Shown here: piece by piece, positions 1 through 8,502 of the stretch | Layout of the letters: each line of letters starts with the position of its first letter | Numbering within the stretch: position 1 is the stretch's first letter | DNA from: a virus | Length of the DNA stretch: 23,812 bases | Virus record (IMG/VR): IMGVR_UViG_3300032240_002054 | Span: 1-23,812 of that record | Strand: one strand, 5' to 3' | The notes under the pieces: generated by a model | The model's input: only the letters and a program-made list of their open reading frames with translations | Told to the model about the DNA's origin: nothing | Databases searched by the model: none | Program-made: the position numbers and the translations under genes

Positions 1-43
1 CGACTACCGCACGAAAGTCGGTACTGCGCATTGGGGTTGCCAT
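1..43 (-). CDS. 5' end of a probable major capsid protein gene (partial)
   Basis: Only the first 14 codons are visible (MATPMRSTDFRAVV); the gene runs off the left edge of the window. The start is supported by a clear AAAGGA ribosome binding site a few bases upstream. It lies last in the leftward packaging/head operon, after portal, scaffold candidate and a head-associated protein, which is where a major capsid gene is expected. The short N-terminus resembles capsid-type proteins I know from related phages, but fourteen residues cannot prove it. The product name is inference from position; that a gene starts here is well supported. Confidence 0.55.
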   Translation of the reverse strand, partial: MATPMRSTDFRAVV

Positions 44-66
44 GTTTTAGTCCTTTCTTTCGTTAA

Positions 67-729
67 TTAAACCGAGATCGACGGAGCGACGATTTGGCTG
101 TTAGCAATTTGAACTTGAACGATTGTGAAAGCGTCACCCCAGGCATTTGTTTGACCTGTTGGGTATGCTACTTCACGTCCGAGTCCGACCACTTTGACCT
201 GACCTTGAGCACCGAGAGCTACAGAAGTAGCTGCCAAAGCTGTTTGGGAGAAACCAGCACCGCCGTTACCAATAGAGTAACCTACTGTAGCGTTGTTAGT
301 TGCGTCAAAGTTATACTCTTGACCGATTGCTGTTGGGAGAACAGAACCGTTTACTTGAGCTTCATAAACCATAGCTGGATCTGTAAAGAGCCAGAAAATG
401 ATTTGTGTAGAAGCGTCTAATGTTGCTTTAGAAGCCCATTTAGCTACTGAGCGACGACCTTGTGAGTCTGTAAACTCAACGCCATCAAACACGCCGAAGA
501 AACGGCTTGTTGCTGCCAAAGTTGCTGCTGGAACTAATTGGCCTGAGGAATTGATTCCTACAGGTTGATATTGGTAGAAAGCCTGACCTGTTGTAAGACC
601 GTATGGCGCATTGTATGTATTGTCAGTAGCAGCTTGGAAGCTGTTTGTGCCAACAAATTGAGTTGCACGATCTAAACCACTTGGGTGGTAAGCTGGCTTC
701 AGACCAAAAGGTTGGAATGTCGTAGACAT
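67..729 (-). CDS. Ala/Thr/Gly-rich structural protein, possible head decoration protein
   Basis: A 220-aa protein beginning MSTTFQPFGLKPAYHPSG. It is rich in Ala, Thr, Gly, Asn and Gln, has no cysteine, no predicted membrane segment and no coiled coil, and looks like a beta-rich virion surface protein. It has a good AAAGGA ribosome binding site. It sits directly before the probable capsid gene and after the scaffold candidate and one unknown, so a capsid decoration or head-fibre role is plausible. No catalytic motif is visible. It could equally be another minor virion protein. The CDS itself is secure, the role is inference. Confidence 0.75.
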   Translation of the reverse strand: MSTTFQPFGLKPAYHPSGLDRATQFVGTNSFQAATDNTYNAPYGLTTGQAFYQYQPVGINSSGQLVPAATLAATSRFFGVFDGVEFTDSQGRRSVAKWASKATLDASTQIIFWLFTDPAMVYEAQVNGSVLPTAIGQEYNFDATNNATVGYSIGNGGAGFSQTALAATSVALGAQGQVKVVGLGREVAYPTGQTNAWGDAFTIVQVQIANSQIVAPSISV

Positions 730-758
730 CTATTTTATCCTTTGTGTTTTGAAGAATG

Positions 759-1316
759 TTAAGAGAAACGAATGTTTTTGTTATTCGCTTTTGCGGTTTC
801 CTTTTCCATTTCCAAAAGCCCGCCTTCCAAGACTGAACGTCCGCCCTTATTGCCCTGCGCAGTATCACGGACATTGGCCGTAATATTACGTTGGTGCTCG
901 AGGGGATCCTCGAGATGGAGCATTCGCATCACTTCTTGGTAAACGTCCTCTGGTAACTTAAAGAGAACCATTTCGTTACAACTAACACAGCCTTCAAACT
1001 TGCCCGAGCTCATCTTGCCTAGTCCTTCAAAGCCTTTTCCTAATTCTCCGGCTTTAACTGGCTCATAACCCAATGCCATACGTTTGTCGATACTGTCGTA
1101 AGTATTGGTTGTTGACAACCAACACAAGTGCATTCCCGGAATGATTCCCGGAGAAAGCTCAGGCAGCGCACTATTTGCCCACTTGTCTCTAAACGCATCA
1201 AGGCGTTCACGACGTGCAATATCATCGGGAGCTGCAGTAACTGCACGCTCCATTACTTCTTGTGCTCGATCGGCTAAGCGATCATCTAAGTCACGTTTAA
1301 TTCTTGTATTTGCCAT
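759..1316 (-). CDS. Conserved-looking phage head-region protein of unknown function
   Basis: A 185-aa soluble protein. The N-terminal 50 residues are charged and helical (RIKRDLDDRLADRAQEVMER), the middle has a CVSCNE pair of cysteines in the order C-x2-C, and the C-terminal 40 residues are polar with Lys/Glu/Asn. The start is fixed by an AGAGGA site eight bases before the ATG. The gene lies 5 bases after the scaffold candidate and 29 bases before the next gene, so it is co-transcribed with head genes. A completion or capsid-associated role would fit the position. I do not recognise the family. Confidence 0.75.
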   Translation of the reverse strand: MANTRIKRDLDDRLADRAQEVMERAVTAAPDDIARRERLDAFRDKWANSALPELSPGIIPGMHLCWLSTTNTYDSIDKRMALGYEPVKAGELGKGFEGLGKMSSGKFEGCVSCNEMVLFKLPEDVYQEVMRMLHLEDPLEHQRNITANVRDTAQGNKGGRSVLEGGLLEMEKETAKANNKNIRFS

Positions 1317-1321
1317 AATAA

Positions 1322-2314
1322 TTATCCTCTATTTTGACGATCATATTGAGCATAGGCTCTGATCATTTTATTTCGTCTATCTACATCATCCCAAGCACCA
1401 GCGTCTTTAATCGCTTGCACACGATCACGTGAAAGAGTGATTGTGTTTGGTTTTGCTGATGAAGTGTTTGCAACTCTACTAGAAGCCGTTGGGCCCGCGT
1501 TTCGTTGCTTTTTTTCGCCACTTTGTTTTGTATAACGATGTGGCAAACGTGTAGATAAACGACTGTCTAACTCATCCCAATATTCTGGGTCAGAAGGATC
1601 CCATCCTTCTCCGGCGAGTTCTTGGTCAATTACTTTGGCAATTCTACTATCTGTATCTCTGGCTTGAGGATCATACCAGCCATTCTTTTTAAGCCATTTT
1701 CCAGCGTTAGCTTGTACTTCTGCACTAATTGGATTTGGCACATTTTGCTTAGGTGCTTTAGCAACCTCAAGCTGTTGTTTTTTGTAATGTTGGGCTTGTT
1801 GCAGACGCTGTTTAGCTTCTGTCAATTGCTCCAAATACTCCACTTGAGCTGCAGCATCATTATCTTGCGCTGCCTGCAACATTTTTAGTTTTGCGTATTC
1901 AACTTTAGTGGCTTCGTCTTCAATAGACTTGTCCAATTGAGCAAACTGATACGATGTTGCAGTGTTTTCTACTTTTGCTAACCGTTCTGCCAATTCAGCA
2001 TTACGGCGCTCAAGTGCTTGAATTTTATTACGTGCTGATTGTTCGCGCTGTTTTTTTAAATCTTTTTTAAGTTTGCGCTCTTCACGACGGGCGGCACGAA
2101 GTGCTTCACGATCTTCATCACTATCTTCAGGATTATCGTTTTTTTCGTCGTTTTCATCATCTTCGTCATCTTCATCGTTGTCATTGTTTTCGACAACTTT
2201 CTTTTTGCCTTCCTCTTCTTCTTCTATTTCAATTTCTTCAGGAAGTTCAATTTTGGCGAGGATAGAACCATCCTCTTGTTCCTTTATAGGAACATCTTTT
2301 TCATTTTCTGCCAT
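1322..2314 (-). CDS. Acidic coiled-coil protein, probable scaffolding protein
   Basis: A 330-aa protein. Residues 1-70 are extremely acidic with long Glu/Asp/Asn runs. Residues about 68-190 are a charged, Gln/Leu/Ala-rich coiled coil (RREERKLKKDLKKQ onward). The rest is a polar tail containing a Trp-rich stretch (GWYDPQARD, GWDPSDPEYWDEL). Acidic low-complexity plus coiled coil, between portal and capsid genes, is the usual make-up of an internal scaffold protein that drives procapsid assembly. There is no protease motif. The start has AGAAAG nearby. The function is inference from composition and gene order. Confidence 0.7.
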   Translation of the reverse strand: MAENEKDVPIKEQEDGSILAKIELPEEIEIEEEEEGKKKVVENNDNDEDDEDDENDEKNDNPEDSDEDREALRAARREERKLKKDLKKQREQSARNKIQALERRNAELAERLAKVENTATSYQFAQLDKSIEDEATKVEYAKLKMLQAAQDNDAAAQVEYLEQLTEAKQRLQQAQHYKKQQLEVAKAPKQNVPNPISAEVQANAGKWLKKNGWYDPQARDTDSRIAKVIDQELAGEGWDPSDPEYWDELDSRLSTRLPHRYTKQSGEKKQRNAGPTASSRVANTSSAKPNTITLSRDRVQAIKDAGAWDDVDRRNKMIRAYAQYDRQNRG

Positions 2315-2332
2315 TTTTTACTTTCTACAAAG

Positions 2333-2770
2333 TTAATCTACAAACGCACGCATTTTTTGTGCCGCCTCAAACGATTTAATCTTAGAGATTACCTCACGTG
2401 CTTGCAGTGTAATAAACACTACCGGTGCACCTTCGTCGTCGGGTTGCACAACAAAACGATCACCGCCGTATTTAATCGTACGAACTAAGTCACCAGCTTT
2501 ACACCAAGGACCTTCAATCCAAGGAGTTAGGTCATCTGGGCTTTTATACGCCAGTGGGCCAACGCTGATTACTTTAGCTACCGTTTCGTTATATCGTAAC
2601 GTTTGTTTGGTCTCATCCACGAGGATAATTCCACCTTTACTTGTTGTCTTTTCTCGGCGTAATTGCACCAATACTCGGTCTCCAAGAATTTCAACACCTG
2701 GATCTACATTTGGAAAACACTCTTGTTCCGAACGCAAATCTGGTTCGTCTTTTGCTTTAAAATCAATCAC
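2333..2770 (-). CDS. GroES-like (Cpn10) co-chaperonin
   Basis: 145 aa. Residues 30-72 match the Cpn10 fold signature: GDRVLVQLRREKTTSKGGII followed by a strand ending AKVISVGP. The KGGIIL at 45-50 matches the GGIxL motif in the mobile loop by which GroES and T4 gp31 dock on GroEL. Later GDLVRT and GGDRFVV strands complete the barrel. It has about 28 extra N-terminal and 20 extra C-terminal residues compared with bacterial GroES. The start is GTG, with GAAAGG upstream. It lies inside the head operon, which suggests it lets host GroEL fold a large or awkward head protein, as gp31 does for the T4 capsid. The family call is confident; the client is inference. Confidence 0.85.
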   Translation of the reverse strand: MIDFKAKDEPDLRSEQECFPNVDPGVEILGDRVLVQLRREKTTSKGGIILVDETKQTLRYNETVAKVISVGPLAYKSPDDLTPWIEGPWCKAGDLVRTIKYGGDRFVVQPDDEGAPVVFITLQAREVISKIKSFEAAQKMRAFVD

Positions 2771-2798
2771 CTTACGGCAACCTTTCTGGCTATACAGC

Positions 2799-2987
2799 CT
2801 ATTCTTCTTCGTCTTCCCTCAAAATTTCATCAATAATGTCAAGTATTGCTTGAAAACCATCAAATCTGCCCACTAAACGTTGGTAATCGTTAAATGAGTT
2901 GACATTAGTTCCAGCAGTGAGGGTTTCTGCCAGTTTTTTTTGTTCGTCTCTCGTACGAGAGATAATTTGTGACAAAAAGTCTTTCAT
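2799..2987 (-). CDS. Small acidic helical protein, unknown
   Basis: 62 aa, predicted all-helical, starting MKDFLSQIISRTRDEQKK and ending in an acidic IDEILREDEEE tail. No membrane segment or catalytic motif. It is the first gene after one copy of the GGGCG-N15-TTGCATTAGT motif, whose TTAGT ends only about six bases before the ATG. The ribosome binding site is weak (TAAG), so a leaderless or near-leaderless transcript is possible. Small helical proteins of this kind are common between portal and scaffold genes in phages. The function is not recognised. Confidence 0.7.
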   Translation of the reverse strand: MKDFLSQIISRTRDEQKKLAETLTAGTNVNSFNDYQRLVGRFDGFQAILDIIDEILREDEEE

Positions 2988-2993
2988 AATCTT

Positions 2994-3023
2994 ACTAATG
3001 CAAGATTATGCAAAAATTCGCCC
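2994..3023 (-). promoter_or_regulatory. Copy 1 of spaced motif GGGCG-N15-TTGCATTAGT (candidate late promoter)
   Basis: Read on the minus strand, GGGCG (3023-3019) is followed by exactly 15 bases and then TTGCATTAGT (3003-2994). It lies in the gap between two minus-strand genes, 6 bases before the ATG at 2987. The same arrangement with the same spacing occurs at 6053-6082 and 8780-8809. Promoter function is inference. Confidence 0.5.
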
Positions 3024-3028
3024 TAAAA

Positions 3029-3244
3029 TTAATAAAAATTACCGCCGCCAATATCATTTAGATTTTTGTCTGGGCCAACTTTACTTGGTTTAGTTACTTT
3101 TCCCTGAGCGGCACCAATTTTCCAGTTGTTATCGCGGTGTGAACCCGATGTACCTTTATCTAATCCTGTTTCTCCAGGGCCACCAGCGTAGCCTGGATTG
3201 CCTGTCATTTTGTATGTTTTACGAAAACCTAACTCATCTGCCAT
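3029..3244 (-). CDS. Small Gly/Lys-rich protein, unknown
   Basis: 71 aa, low-complexity and polar (GNPGYAGGPGETGLDKGTSG, then lysine-rich), probably disordered, ending GGGNFY. The start has an AAGGAT ribosome binding site overlapping the end of the portal gene, so translation is probably coupled to portal. No domain is recognised. Small glycine-rich proteins between portal and scaffold may be minor virion or assembly factors, but nothing in the sequence shows this. A copy of the GGGCG/TTGCATTAGT motif follows its stop codon. Confidence 0.65.
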   Translation of the reverse strand: MADELGFRKTYKMTGNPGYAGGPGETGLDKGTSGSHRDNNWKIGAAQGKVTKPSKVGPDKNLNDIGGGNFY

Positions 3245-3248
3245 TTTA

Positions 3249-6014
3249 TTATCCTTGTTGGGTTGGTTGTTGCTGTTGTTGAGCCGCTTGGTATTCTTGG
3301 TCGGCCTGTTGTTTAATTATGTCTGCTTGACGTTGAAATTCTGCTTCACGCAATGCTATACCATGTTGACGAATATCTGATTCAGATGCCTGCACGGCTT
3401 CAATAGCAGATAAGTTTTGTTCATGTTCAAGCGCTGCTTGTTGCTGGTCTAATTGAGCGCCAGCTTGGATCATAGCGACCCGCTCTCTTGCGGCATTGTT
3501 AATGTTTGCCATGGCAATATCTGTAGCATTGCGTTGGTTATCAATGTTAGTCTGAGTCTGATATTTGGCTTGTAATTCCGCAATTTTTTGTTGTAATTCT
3601 GCAACTTTAAGTTGGTATTCTTGTTGTGACTTTTGCAATTCCATTTGCATATTGGTCTGCGATTCAGCTTGTTTGCGCTGTGTCTCAGCCATTTGAGTTT
3701 TAAGCAACACTTGAGCTGTAGGATCAGCCATCATAGCATTTTGCTGTTGAGCTTGTTGCATCTGAGATACTTTTTGAGCTAGCAACGCAATTTGTTGCGT
3801 GTATTGTTGCAAGTTCATTTTAGCGTCTTCATCAACCATTTGTGATGCCATTGCTAAAGCTTGTTGCGCTTCAATATCCAGTGGTTTTTCTTCGTGCAAA
3901 TCAAACGCATCTCGACCGCCAGCGGCTTGGGCTACATAGGCGCGCATAGATTGCAGGTAATGTAATGTTAAATGTTGTTTAATGTGCTCTAATGCGTGTG
4001 GCGCAAAAGAAGGGCCAATTACTGGATTGCCACCGTATGCAGGGTTAAACGCATACTCTAAGTGCACTCGAATATGGGCAATGTGATCTTGGTCCGGGTA
4101 CGCAGCCGCTGGGCGGCCCATAGTCATAGACACGTTTTCTAATGCTGGATTAGATTCTGCTGCACCTAATGGGTTTGGCAGGATTTCATTTACCGCAGGA
4201 ATTTTAAGTTGTTCTAAAACACGCTGGTACACTGCACGGATATTAAACATTCCGGGAGGCGCAGTTGATGCCATTTGAAGTAAAGCTTGATTCTGGGCAA
4301 CACGCTGGGTTTCAGAAAAAATGTTAGGGTCTGATACAGGTCGTACGTCAGAGTTATACGCAAAGTCACGAACTTTAATTTCTTCGCCGGACTGATTGTC
4401 CATTTCATCAAGGTACCAATGATTGATACGTGAAATGATTTTGAGCGATTTAGCTTGGCTACGATGCAAACGAGCATGGATGCTTGAGAATACTTTGGCA
4501 CCTTGCTCAATAAGAGCTTGGGCTGTTCCAACTGGCATGTTGTTATTTGCTTCGCCAATTTTTTCTTCAGCAGTACTAACAACGCCTTTAGCAGCATCAG
4601 TTAACCAGCCAAGTAAATTAAATAAAACGCTTGATGGTGGATTGAACGGCATGGCCATTGCAATCTTACGTACATCATCTACTCCAGGGGCACCTTCAAT
4701 TTCAACTACTTGAGTGGGTTCAATTCTGTCACTTTGGCCACCAATGCGTCCACCTTTAAGTTTAAGCATTGTCTGGCTGTTGTTGATATGAGCAGCATCA
4801 AGCAAAGCACGTAAAGAACCAGTAAGAGCAGCAGAGAGCCCGCCAATAAGATGGGGGAGGCCAATAGCATAAGCACCGCGCCAAGGAATGAATTTGAACT
4901 CAACATACCAGTCCATTTTTTCAAGTTTCTCATCGCCAGCTTCCCAGTTACGATACAAAGCCAAGACTTTATTGCTTGACTCATCAATTGTTAAAATATA
5001 AGGAGCGCGGCGACCTTCAGTCTCGCTGTCTTCCTCCAAACGCAAGAAACAGGTTATTTCATAAATGCGACGCAAACCATCAATGTTTTTAGATGGTTCG
5101 TCTTTGCCTTCAATTTTAGCGTTTGCTTTTTCGGATTGAGTCTGATCGGTTAATGGTGCGTCAGATGTAAATTCAAAATTTTCTAAATCGCGATAAATAC
5201 CTTGTTCAATACGTTGACGGTATGTATCTTCTGTAATGTCTTGTACTTCTGTTACACGTGGGCTTGTATAAAAGTTAGTTGAGGCCCATGGCAACAAAAT
5301 ATTATCAATTGCCACCCACTCACAAGTTGGACGCTTTTGTTCTGTATCAAAACGCCATTTTAAAAATTGTGAACCGCCTAATGGTAATTGAGTGAGCAAT
5401 TGCTCCATCTCATCACGATATTCTGGAATTTGTTCTGTTAGCTGCCAGTTAAGAAAATTTACTTTTCTGTCAGCTGTTGCTTCTTTTGCTTTGTTTTCTT
5501 CGCCTTTAATATTGGATTTAATTAAACCGCTAGGTGGCAAAAGTTCTTTTGCTGAATTTGCAGCAAAATCTACGCAAGCCTCTGCCATAATCGGGTGCAC
5601 AACTTTAGACGCGCCATCAAATGTGGCCCCTCCGGGTGCATCTTTTCCTAGTCCGGTGCGGCGAAGACCTTCTTCGTATTGTTTATCTCGTTGTTTTCTG
5701 GATTCTTGATCTACGTCAATATAATCTAGATATTCAATAGCTAATGATTGTAAAATTTCTTCATCAAATATGTTTGCTAAATTTTCGTAAAATTCAGGAT
5801 CTTTTTGTGGACCTCGTTTTTCTTGAAAATTAACAATTACTGAACCATCGTCTAATTCAATGACTTCTTGCTCAATTTCTTCCGGATCTAAATCCAAAGA
5901 TTCTTCGTATGCCTTTAAATCATCGTCCTGATCTTCAGCACGATGTACGTTTTCGTCATGATCCAAAGCGGGCAATGATGATCCGGTTTGAATTGGAATT
6001 TGAGGATTGGCCAT
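3249..6014 (-). CDS. Portal protein with long Q-rich coiled-coil C-terminus
   Basis: 921 aa. Residues 1-90 are acidic and variable. A conserved portal-type core follows (DFAANSAKELLPPSG at 149-163, then WLTE/GGSQFLKWRF-type strands and the PFNPPSSVLFNLLGWL segment). Residues from about 700 form a very Gln/Ala-rich coiled coil ending QQQQPTQQG. The portal forms the dodecameric ring through which DNA is packaged and ejected. Its place directly after the large terminase supports the call. The length and helical barrel-like tail resemble long portals of podovirus-type phages. There is no strong ribosome binding site at the ATG; the AGGAAA upstream is about 30 bases away. A motif copy (6053-6082) lies in its leader. 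Confidence 0.85.
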   Translation of the reverse strand: MANPQIPIQTGSSLPALDHDENVHRAEDQDDDLKAYEESLDLDPEEIEQEVIELDDGSVIVNFQEKRGPQKDPEFYENLANIFDEEILQSLAIEYLDYIDVDQESRKQRDKQYEEGLRRTGLGKDAPGGATFDGASKVVHPIMAEACVDFAANSAKELLPPSGLIKSNIKGEENKAKEATADRKVNFLNWQLTEQIPEYRDEMEQLLTQLPLGGSQFLKWRFDTEQKRPTCEWVAIDNILLPWASTNFYTSPRVTEVQDITEDTYRQRIEQGIYRDLENFEFTSDAPLTDQTQSEKANAKIEGKDEPSKNIDGLRRIYEITCFLRLEEDSETEGRRAPYILTIDESSNKVLALYRNWEAGDEKLEKMDWYVEFKFIPWRGAYAIGLPHLIGGLSAALTGSLRALLDAAHINNSQTMLKLKGGRIGGQSDRIEPTQVVEIEGAPGVDDVRKIAMAMPFNPPSSVLFNLLGWLTDAAKGVVSTAEEKIGEANNNMPVGTAQALIEQGAKVFSSIHARLHRSQAKSLKIISRINHWYLDEMDNQSGEEIKVRDFAYNSDVRPVSDPNIFSETQRVAQNQALLQMASTAPPGMFNIRAVYQRVLEQLKIPAVNEILPNPLGAAESNPALENVSMTMGRPAAAYPDQDHIAHIRVHLEYAFNPAYGGNPVIGPSFAPHALEHIKQHLTLHYLQSMRAYVAQAAGGRDAFDLHEEKPLDIEAQQALAMASQMVDEDAKMNLQQYTQQIALLAQKVSQMQQAQQQNAMMADPTAQVLLKTQMAETQRKQAESQTNMQMELQKSQQEYQLKVAELQQKIAELQAKYQTQTNIDNQRNATDIAMANINNAARERVAMIQAGAQLDQQQAALEHEQNLSAIEAVQASESDIRQHGIALREAEFQRQADIIKQQADQEYQAAQQQQQPTQQG

Positions 6015-6052
6015 AGATTAGTATTTAAAGGTATTATTTGTTTCCTAGTTAC

Positions 6053-6082
6053 ACTAATGCAAATTTAACTTGCATTCCGCCC
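6053..6082 (-). promoter_or_regulatory. Copy 2 of spaced motif GGGCG-N15-TTGCATTAGT (candidate late promoter)
   Basis: On the minus strand GGGCG (6082-6078), 15 bases, then TTGCATTAGT (6062-6053), in the 71-base gap between the terminase stop and the portal start. Here the motif ends about 38 bases before the portal ATG, farther than in the other two copies. Confidence 0.5.
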
Positions 6083-6085
6083 TAA

Positions 6086-7531
6086 TTATTGTGCATAAGG
6101 GTTAGAAAATCGTCTTTTTATATCATCGTCTACATAAGAATAATCTCTAGCAGGCAGTAAATCAAGTTGTAACCACCCGGAATCCCTTAAAACCCGCAAA
6201 GCCTGGGATAATGAGTCCACGTAGTCATCGTGACCCCCAGCTTCTGGAAAAGAACAAACCTGGCGTAAAAAGCGTTTTGCCCATGCTGCAAAATCACCTT
6301 TTTGTTCGGAATCTTCTGGAATAAACACTTTACCTTTGGCTACGAGCGGTGCCACAATGTTAAGACGCTGTACTTTATCGGCGCGACCAGGGTTATACCC
6401 GCGCACTGGAACTCCGGAACCTTGGAGTTCTTGTATTAAAGAAATACCGGCGGATTTGTCTTCCATTAATATAAGATCTGCTTTTCTGCCTTTTCCAAAG
6501 TCATTGTCCGCCCCGTAAACTACTTCTTTAAAATCATCAATTACTTTTCTACGTAATTCTGGGTAGGATAAGTGTGCGTCCCATGAGTCTAAAAGGATTA
6601 CGCAAGTGCCTGCGTCTTCTCTATCAAATATGCCCCAGACCGTACAGGCCGTTGGGTCATTCATAGTTTTTTCAGAAGTAGCTGGATCGTATGAGGCAAT
6701 AACGTATTCTAAGGTTGGGGTTGGTTTGTTGGCCGGCCACATCTTAAACTGCTTGCGTTTGATAATGCCGGCTTGTTCCGGGTCAAGAATCTCGCCGTAA
6801 ATCTCTTGGCGACCAATATCGGTGCCATCGTATGTCTCTAACTGTTTAAAAAATGTTTCGGAGAGGTTCGCCCTATTGTCGTACGAGGACGCGTTGGCAA
6901 CGTAGACGTCACCCCCGACTTTACCTTCGTTAAGGTCGACGATAAGCTCTTTTGGCTTTGGCGTTGTGGTGATGATTTGTTGAACACGAGAAAGTCTTGG
7001 GTCTCGCAGACGGAGTGTAAACTGTACTCCATCGTATGCCTCATCAATATAGTCGAATGCACACAGCTCATCAAACCAGGCTCCATGGTATTGTTTACCA
7101 CGATAGCGTTCTGGCTCGGAGGCTGGTATTCCTTGAATAAGAGATCCGTTTGTGAGGGTAATCTCAAAGAGGGACTTGTTGTAATCTCGTATAAGTGACG
7201 CGGGTATGATATTAAGAAGACCGGAGTCTCCTTCGAAGCAAGTTGCACGGATATCATTAGAGGTTGGGGCAGTGACAAGCCAGCGTGTGTTGTCGTAATT
7301 CCAAGCCCTAATGCCAATCCAATGACTAGCAGTATGCGTCTTGCCAGATCCCCGGCCAGCAAGCATAAGGAATGTGTCGTATTCTCCATCTTCTGGTTCT
7401 TTTTGATGTGGCAATGCTTGAATAGCCCATTTGACTTGCCAAATAGCAGCATCGAGCTGTTGTTTGGGCCAGTGTGCATTTTGTTGGGCGAATTTTTTAA
7501 GAACAAATTCTTGTTTTTCTGTTAATGGCAT
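6086..7531 (-). CDS. terL: Terminase large subunit (packaging ATPase-nuclease)
   Basis: 481 aa, normal length for the family. Walker A is AGRGSGKT (58-65), Walker B is WFDEL (152-156, catalytic Glu155), and the coupling motif ITTTP lies at 187-191. The RNase H-like nuclease domain shows its acidic residues at ASYDPA (Asp282), LMEDKSAG (Glu357/Asp358) and GGHDDYVDS (Asp435/436/439). It cuts concatemeric DNA and pumps it through the portal. Its ATG overlaps the last codons of the preceding intein-like gene (GCATGCCATTAA), so translation is probably coupled. All catalytic residues I can check are present. No intein interrupts this gene. Confidence 0.95.
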   Translation of the reverse strand: MPLTEKQEFVLKKFAQQNAHWPKQQLDAAIWQVKWAIQALPHQKEPEDGEYDTFLMLAGRGSGKTHTASHWIGIRAWNYDNTRWLVTAPTSNDIRATCFEGDSGLLNIIPASLIRDYNKSLFEITLTNGSLIQGIPASEPERYRGKQYHGAWFDELCAFDYIDEAYDGVQFTLRLRDPRLSRVQQIITTTPKPKELIVDLNEGKVGGDVYVANASSYDNRANLSETFFKQLETYDGTDIGRQEIYGEILDPEQAGIIKRKQFKMWPANKPTPTLEYVIASYDPATSEKTMNDPTACTVWGIFDREDAGTCVILLDSWDAHLSYPELRRKVIDDFKEVVYGADNDFGKGRKADLILMEDKSAGISLIQELQGSGVPVRGYNPGRADKVQRLNIVAPLVAKGKVFIPEDSEQKGDFAAWAKRFLRQVCSFPEAGGHDDYVDSLSQALRVLRDSGWLQLDLLPARDYSYVDDDIKRRFSNPYAQ

Positions 7532-8502
7532 GCAATAAAGCCTTCTCCCGCTAGGATTGCGTTATTTTCTCCATCTGTTTCGATGTGAACACAAAGCTGG
7601 GGTTTAATTGGTATTACTTTTGAAATATACCGCCTACCATAGTAAACCTTAAACGGAGGCGATTGTTGATCACAGGTTAATTTTAACCTAGATTTAAAGA
7701 AAAGTGTATATTGTTTACAATAAGTATCGTTTCTTACGTTGATTCTATGGCCAAGAGATTCAATTAAGTATTGAACCTGCAATATGGTGCGGTAAAACTT
7801 TGAAGAAAACCGAAATGTGTCGTTTCTTTTGTTGTAACGTCTTGATTTTGTGTACAAAATTCCACGAAGCAGTTCTATTCTTTGCTCGTGTGACGCCAAA
7901 AGGTAGTTATTTGGTATTGAGGTGGGTATGTTTGGTACTAAATGTGACTCAACCGTGGGGGAAACTGTAAATTCCCCAAGTTTATTGTGGACGGTTGGCA
8001 TGTATCCTGCATCTTTAAACTCTTGAAGAATAACTTCTTCGTAACCAGCGGGTAAACACATGCGTTTGTTTTTGCGTCGGTTAAAAAACCAAAAGCCAAA
8101 TACGAATGGCGGTACTGGTAGGTCTTGGGCTGGGAGCTGTAATGGTTTTGCTGTGGGTATGGAATATAGTTTTCGCTTGGTTTCTGATTCCAAGGGGTTA
8201 CTAGACAGATATTCTGCAGTATAGTAACGCAAATCTCTTTTAAATTTTTGGACTTGTTTGTATTCGCACAGTTGGATTCTGTCCCTTTTGTTTTCTACGC
8301 CAAACGTAAGGTGTTTGTCACCCGACATAGTCAGGCCGTCATTAAACTGAACTTCAAAACAATCGTTAGCCTGATATGGCTGGACTAGCTTAATGCGAGT
8401 TAGTTTGCCGTCTTGATTAAATACATAGTCACCGACCTGCAGATTTGCTGCGCTTTTCCAGTAATCAAGAGTTAATACTTTTTGAGTTGCCAGTATCGCC
8501 AT
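7522..8502 (-). CDS. Stand-alone intein-like protein (Hint fold plus degenerate LAGLIDADG)
   Basis: 326 aa from the ATG at 8502; an in-frame TTG at 8514 could add four codons. Intein-type blocks can be followed. Block A is at 10-28 (LTLDYWKSAANLQVGDYVF), block B at 56-66 (GLTMSGDKHLTF region), and block F at the end (HIETDG...AILAGEGFIACH). Between them lie two LAGLIDADG-like helices, VFGFWFFN (134-141) and LLRGILYT (211-218). The nucleophilic Cys1 of block A and the terminal Asn are absent, and both LAGLIDADG motifs lack the acidic metal ligand. Splicing and DNA cutting therefore look lost. The frame is intact and overlaps terminase by 10 bases. It may be a domesticated intein remnant. Function unknown. 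Confidence 0.75.
   Translation of the reverse strand: MAILATQKVLTLDYWKSAANLQVGDYVFNQDGKLTRIKLVQPYQANDCFEVQFNDGLTMSGDKHLTFGVENKRDRIQLCEYKQVQKFKRDLRYYTAEYLSSNPLESETKRKLYSIPTAKPLQLPAQDLPVPPFVFGFWFFNRRKNKRMCLPAGYEEVILQEFKDAGYMPTVHNKLGEFTVSPTVESHLVPNIPTSIPNNYLLASHEQRIELLRGILYTKSRRYNKRNDTFRFSSKFYRTILQVQYLIESLGHRINVRNDTYCKQYTLFFKSRLKLTCDQQSPPFKVYYGRRYISKVIPIKPQLCVHIETDGENNAILAGEGFIACH

Noticed and set aside
4214-4597. 127-aa open frame within the portal gene on the same strand
   Set aside because: It is a shifted-frame shadow of the portal gene, with no ribosome site and no recognisable features.
7522-8502. Active or trans-splicing intein for terminase
   Set aside because: There is no Cys/Ser at the first splice position, no final Asn, and the terminase is complete with its own start codon, so no extein would be joined.
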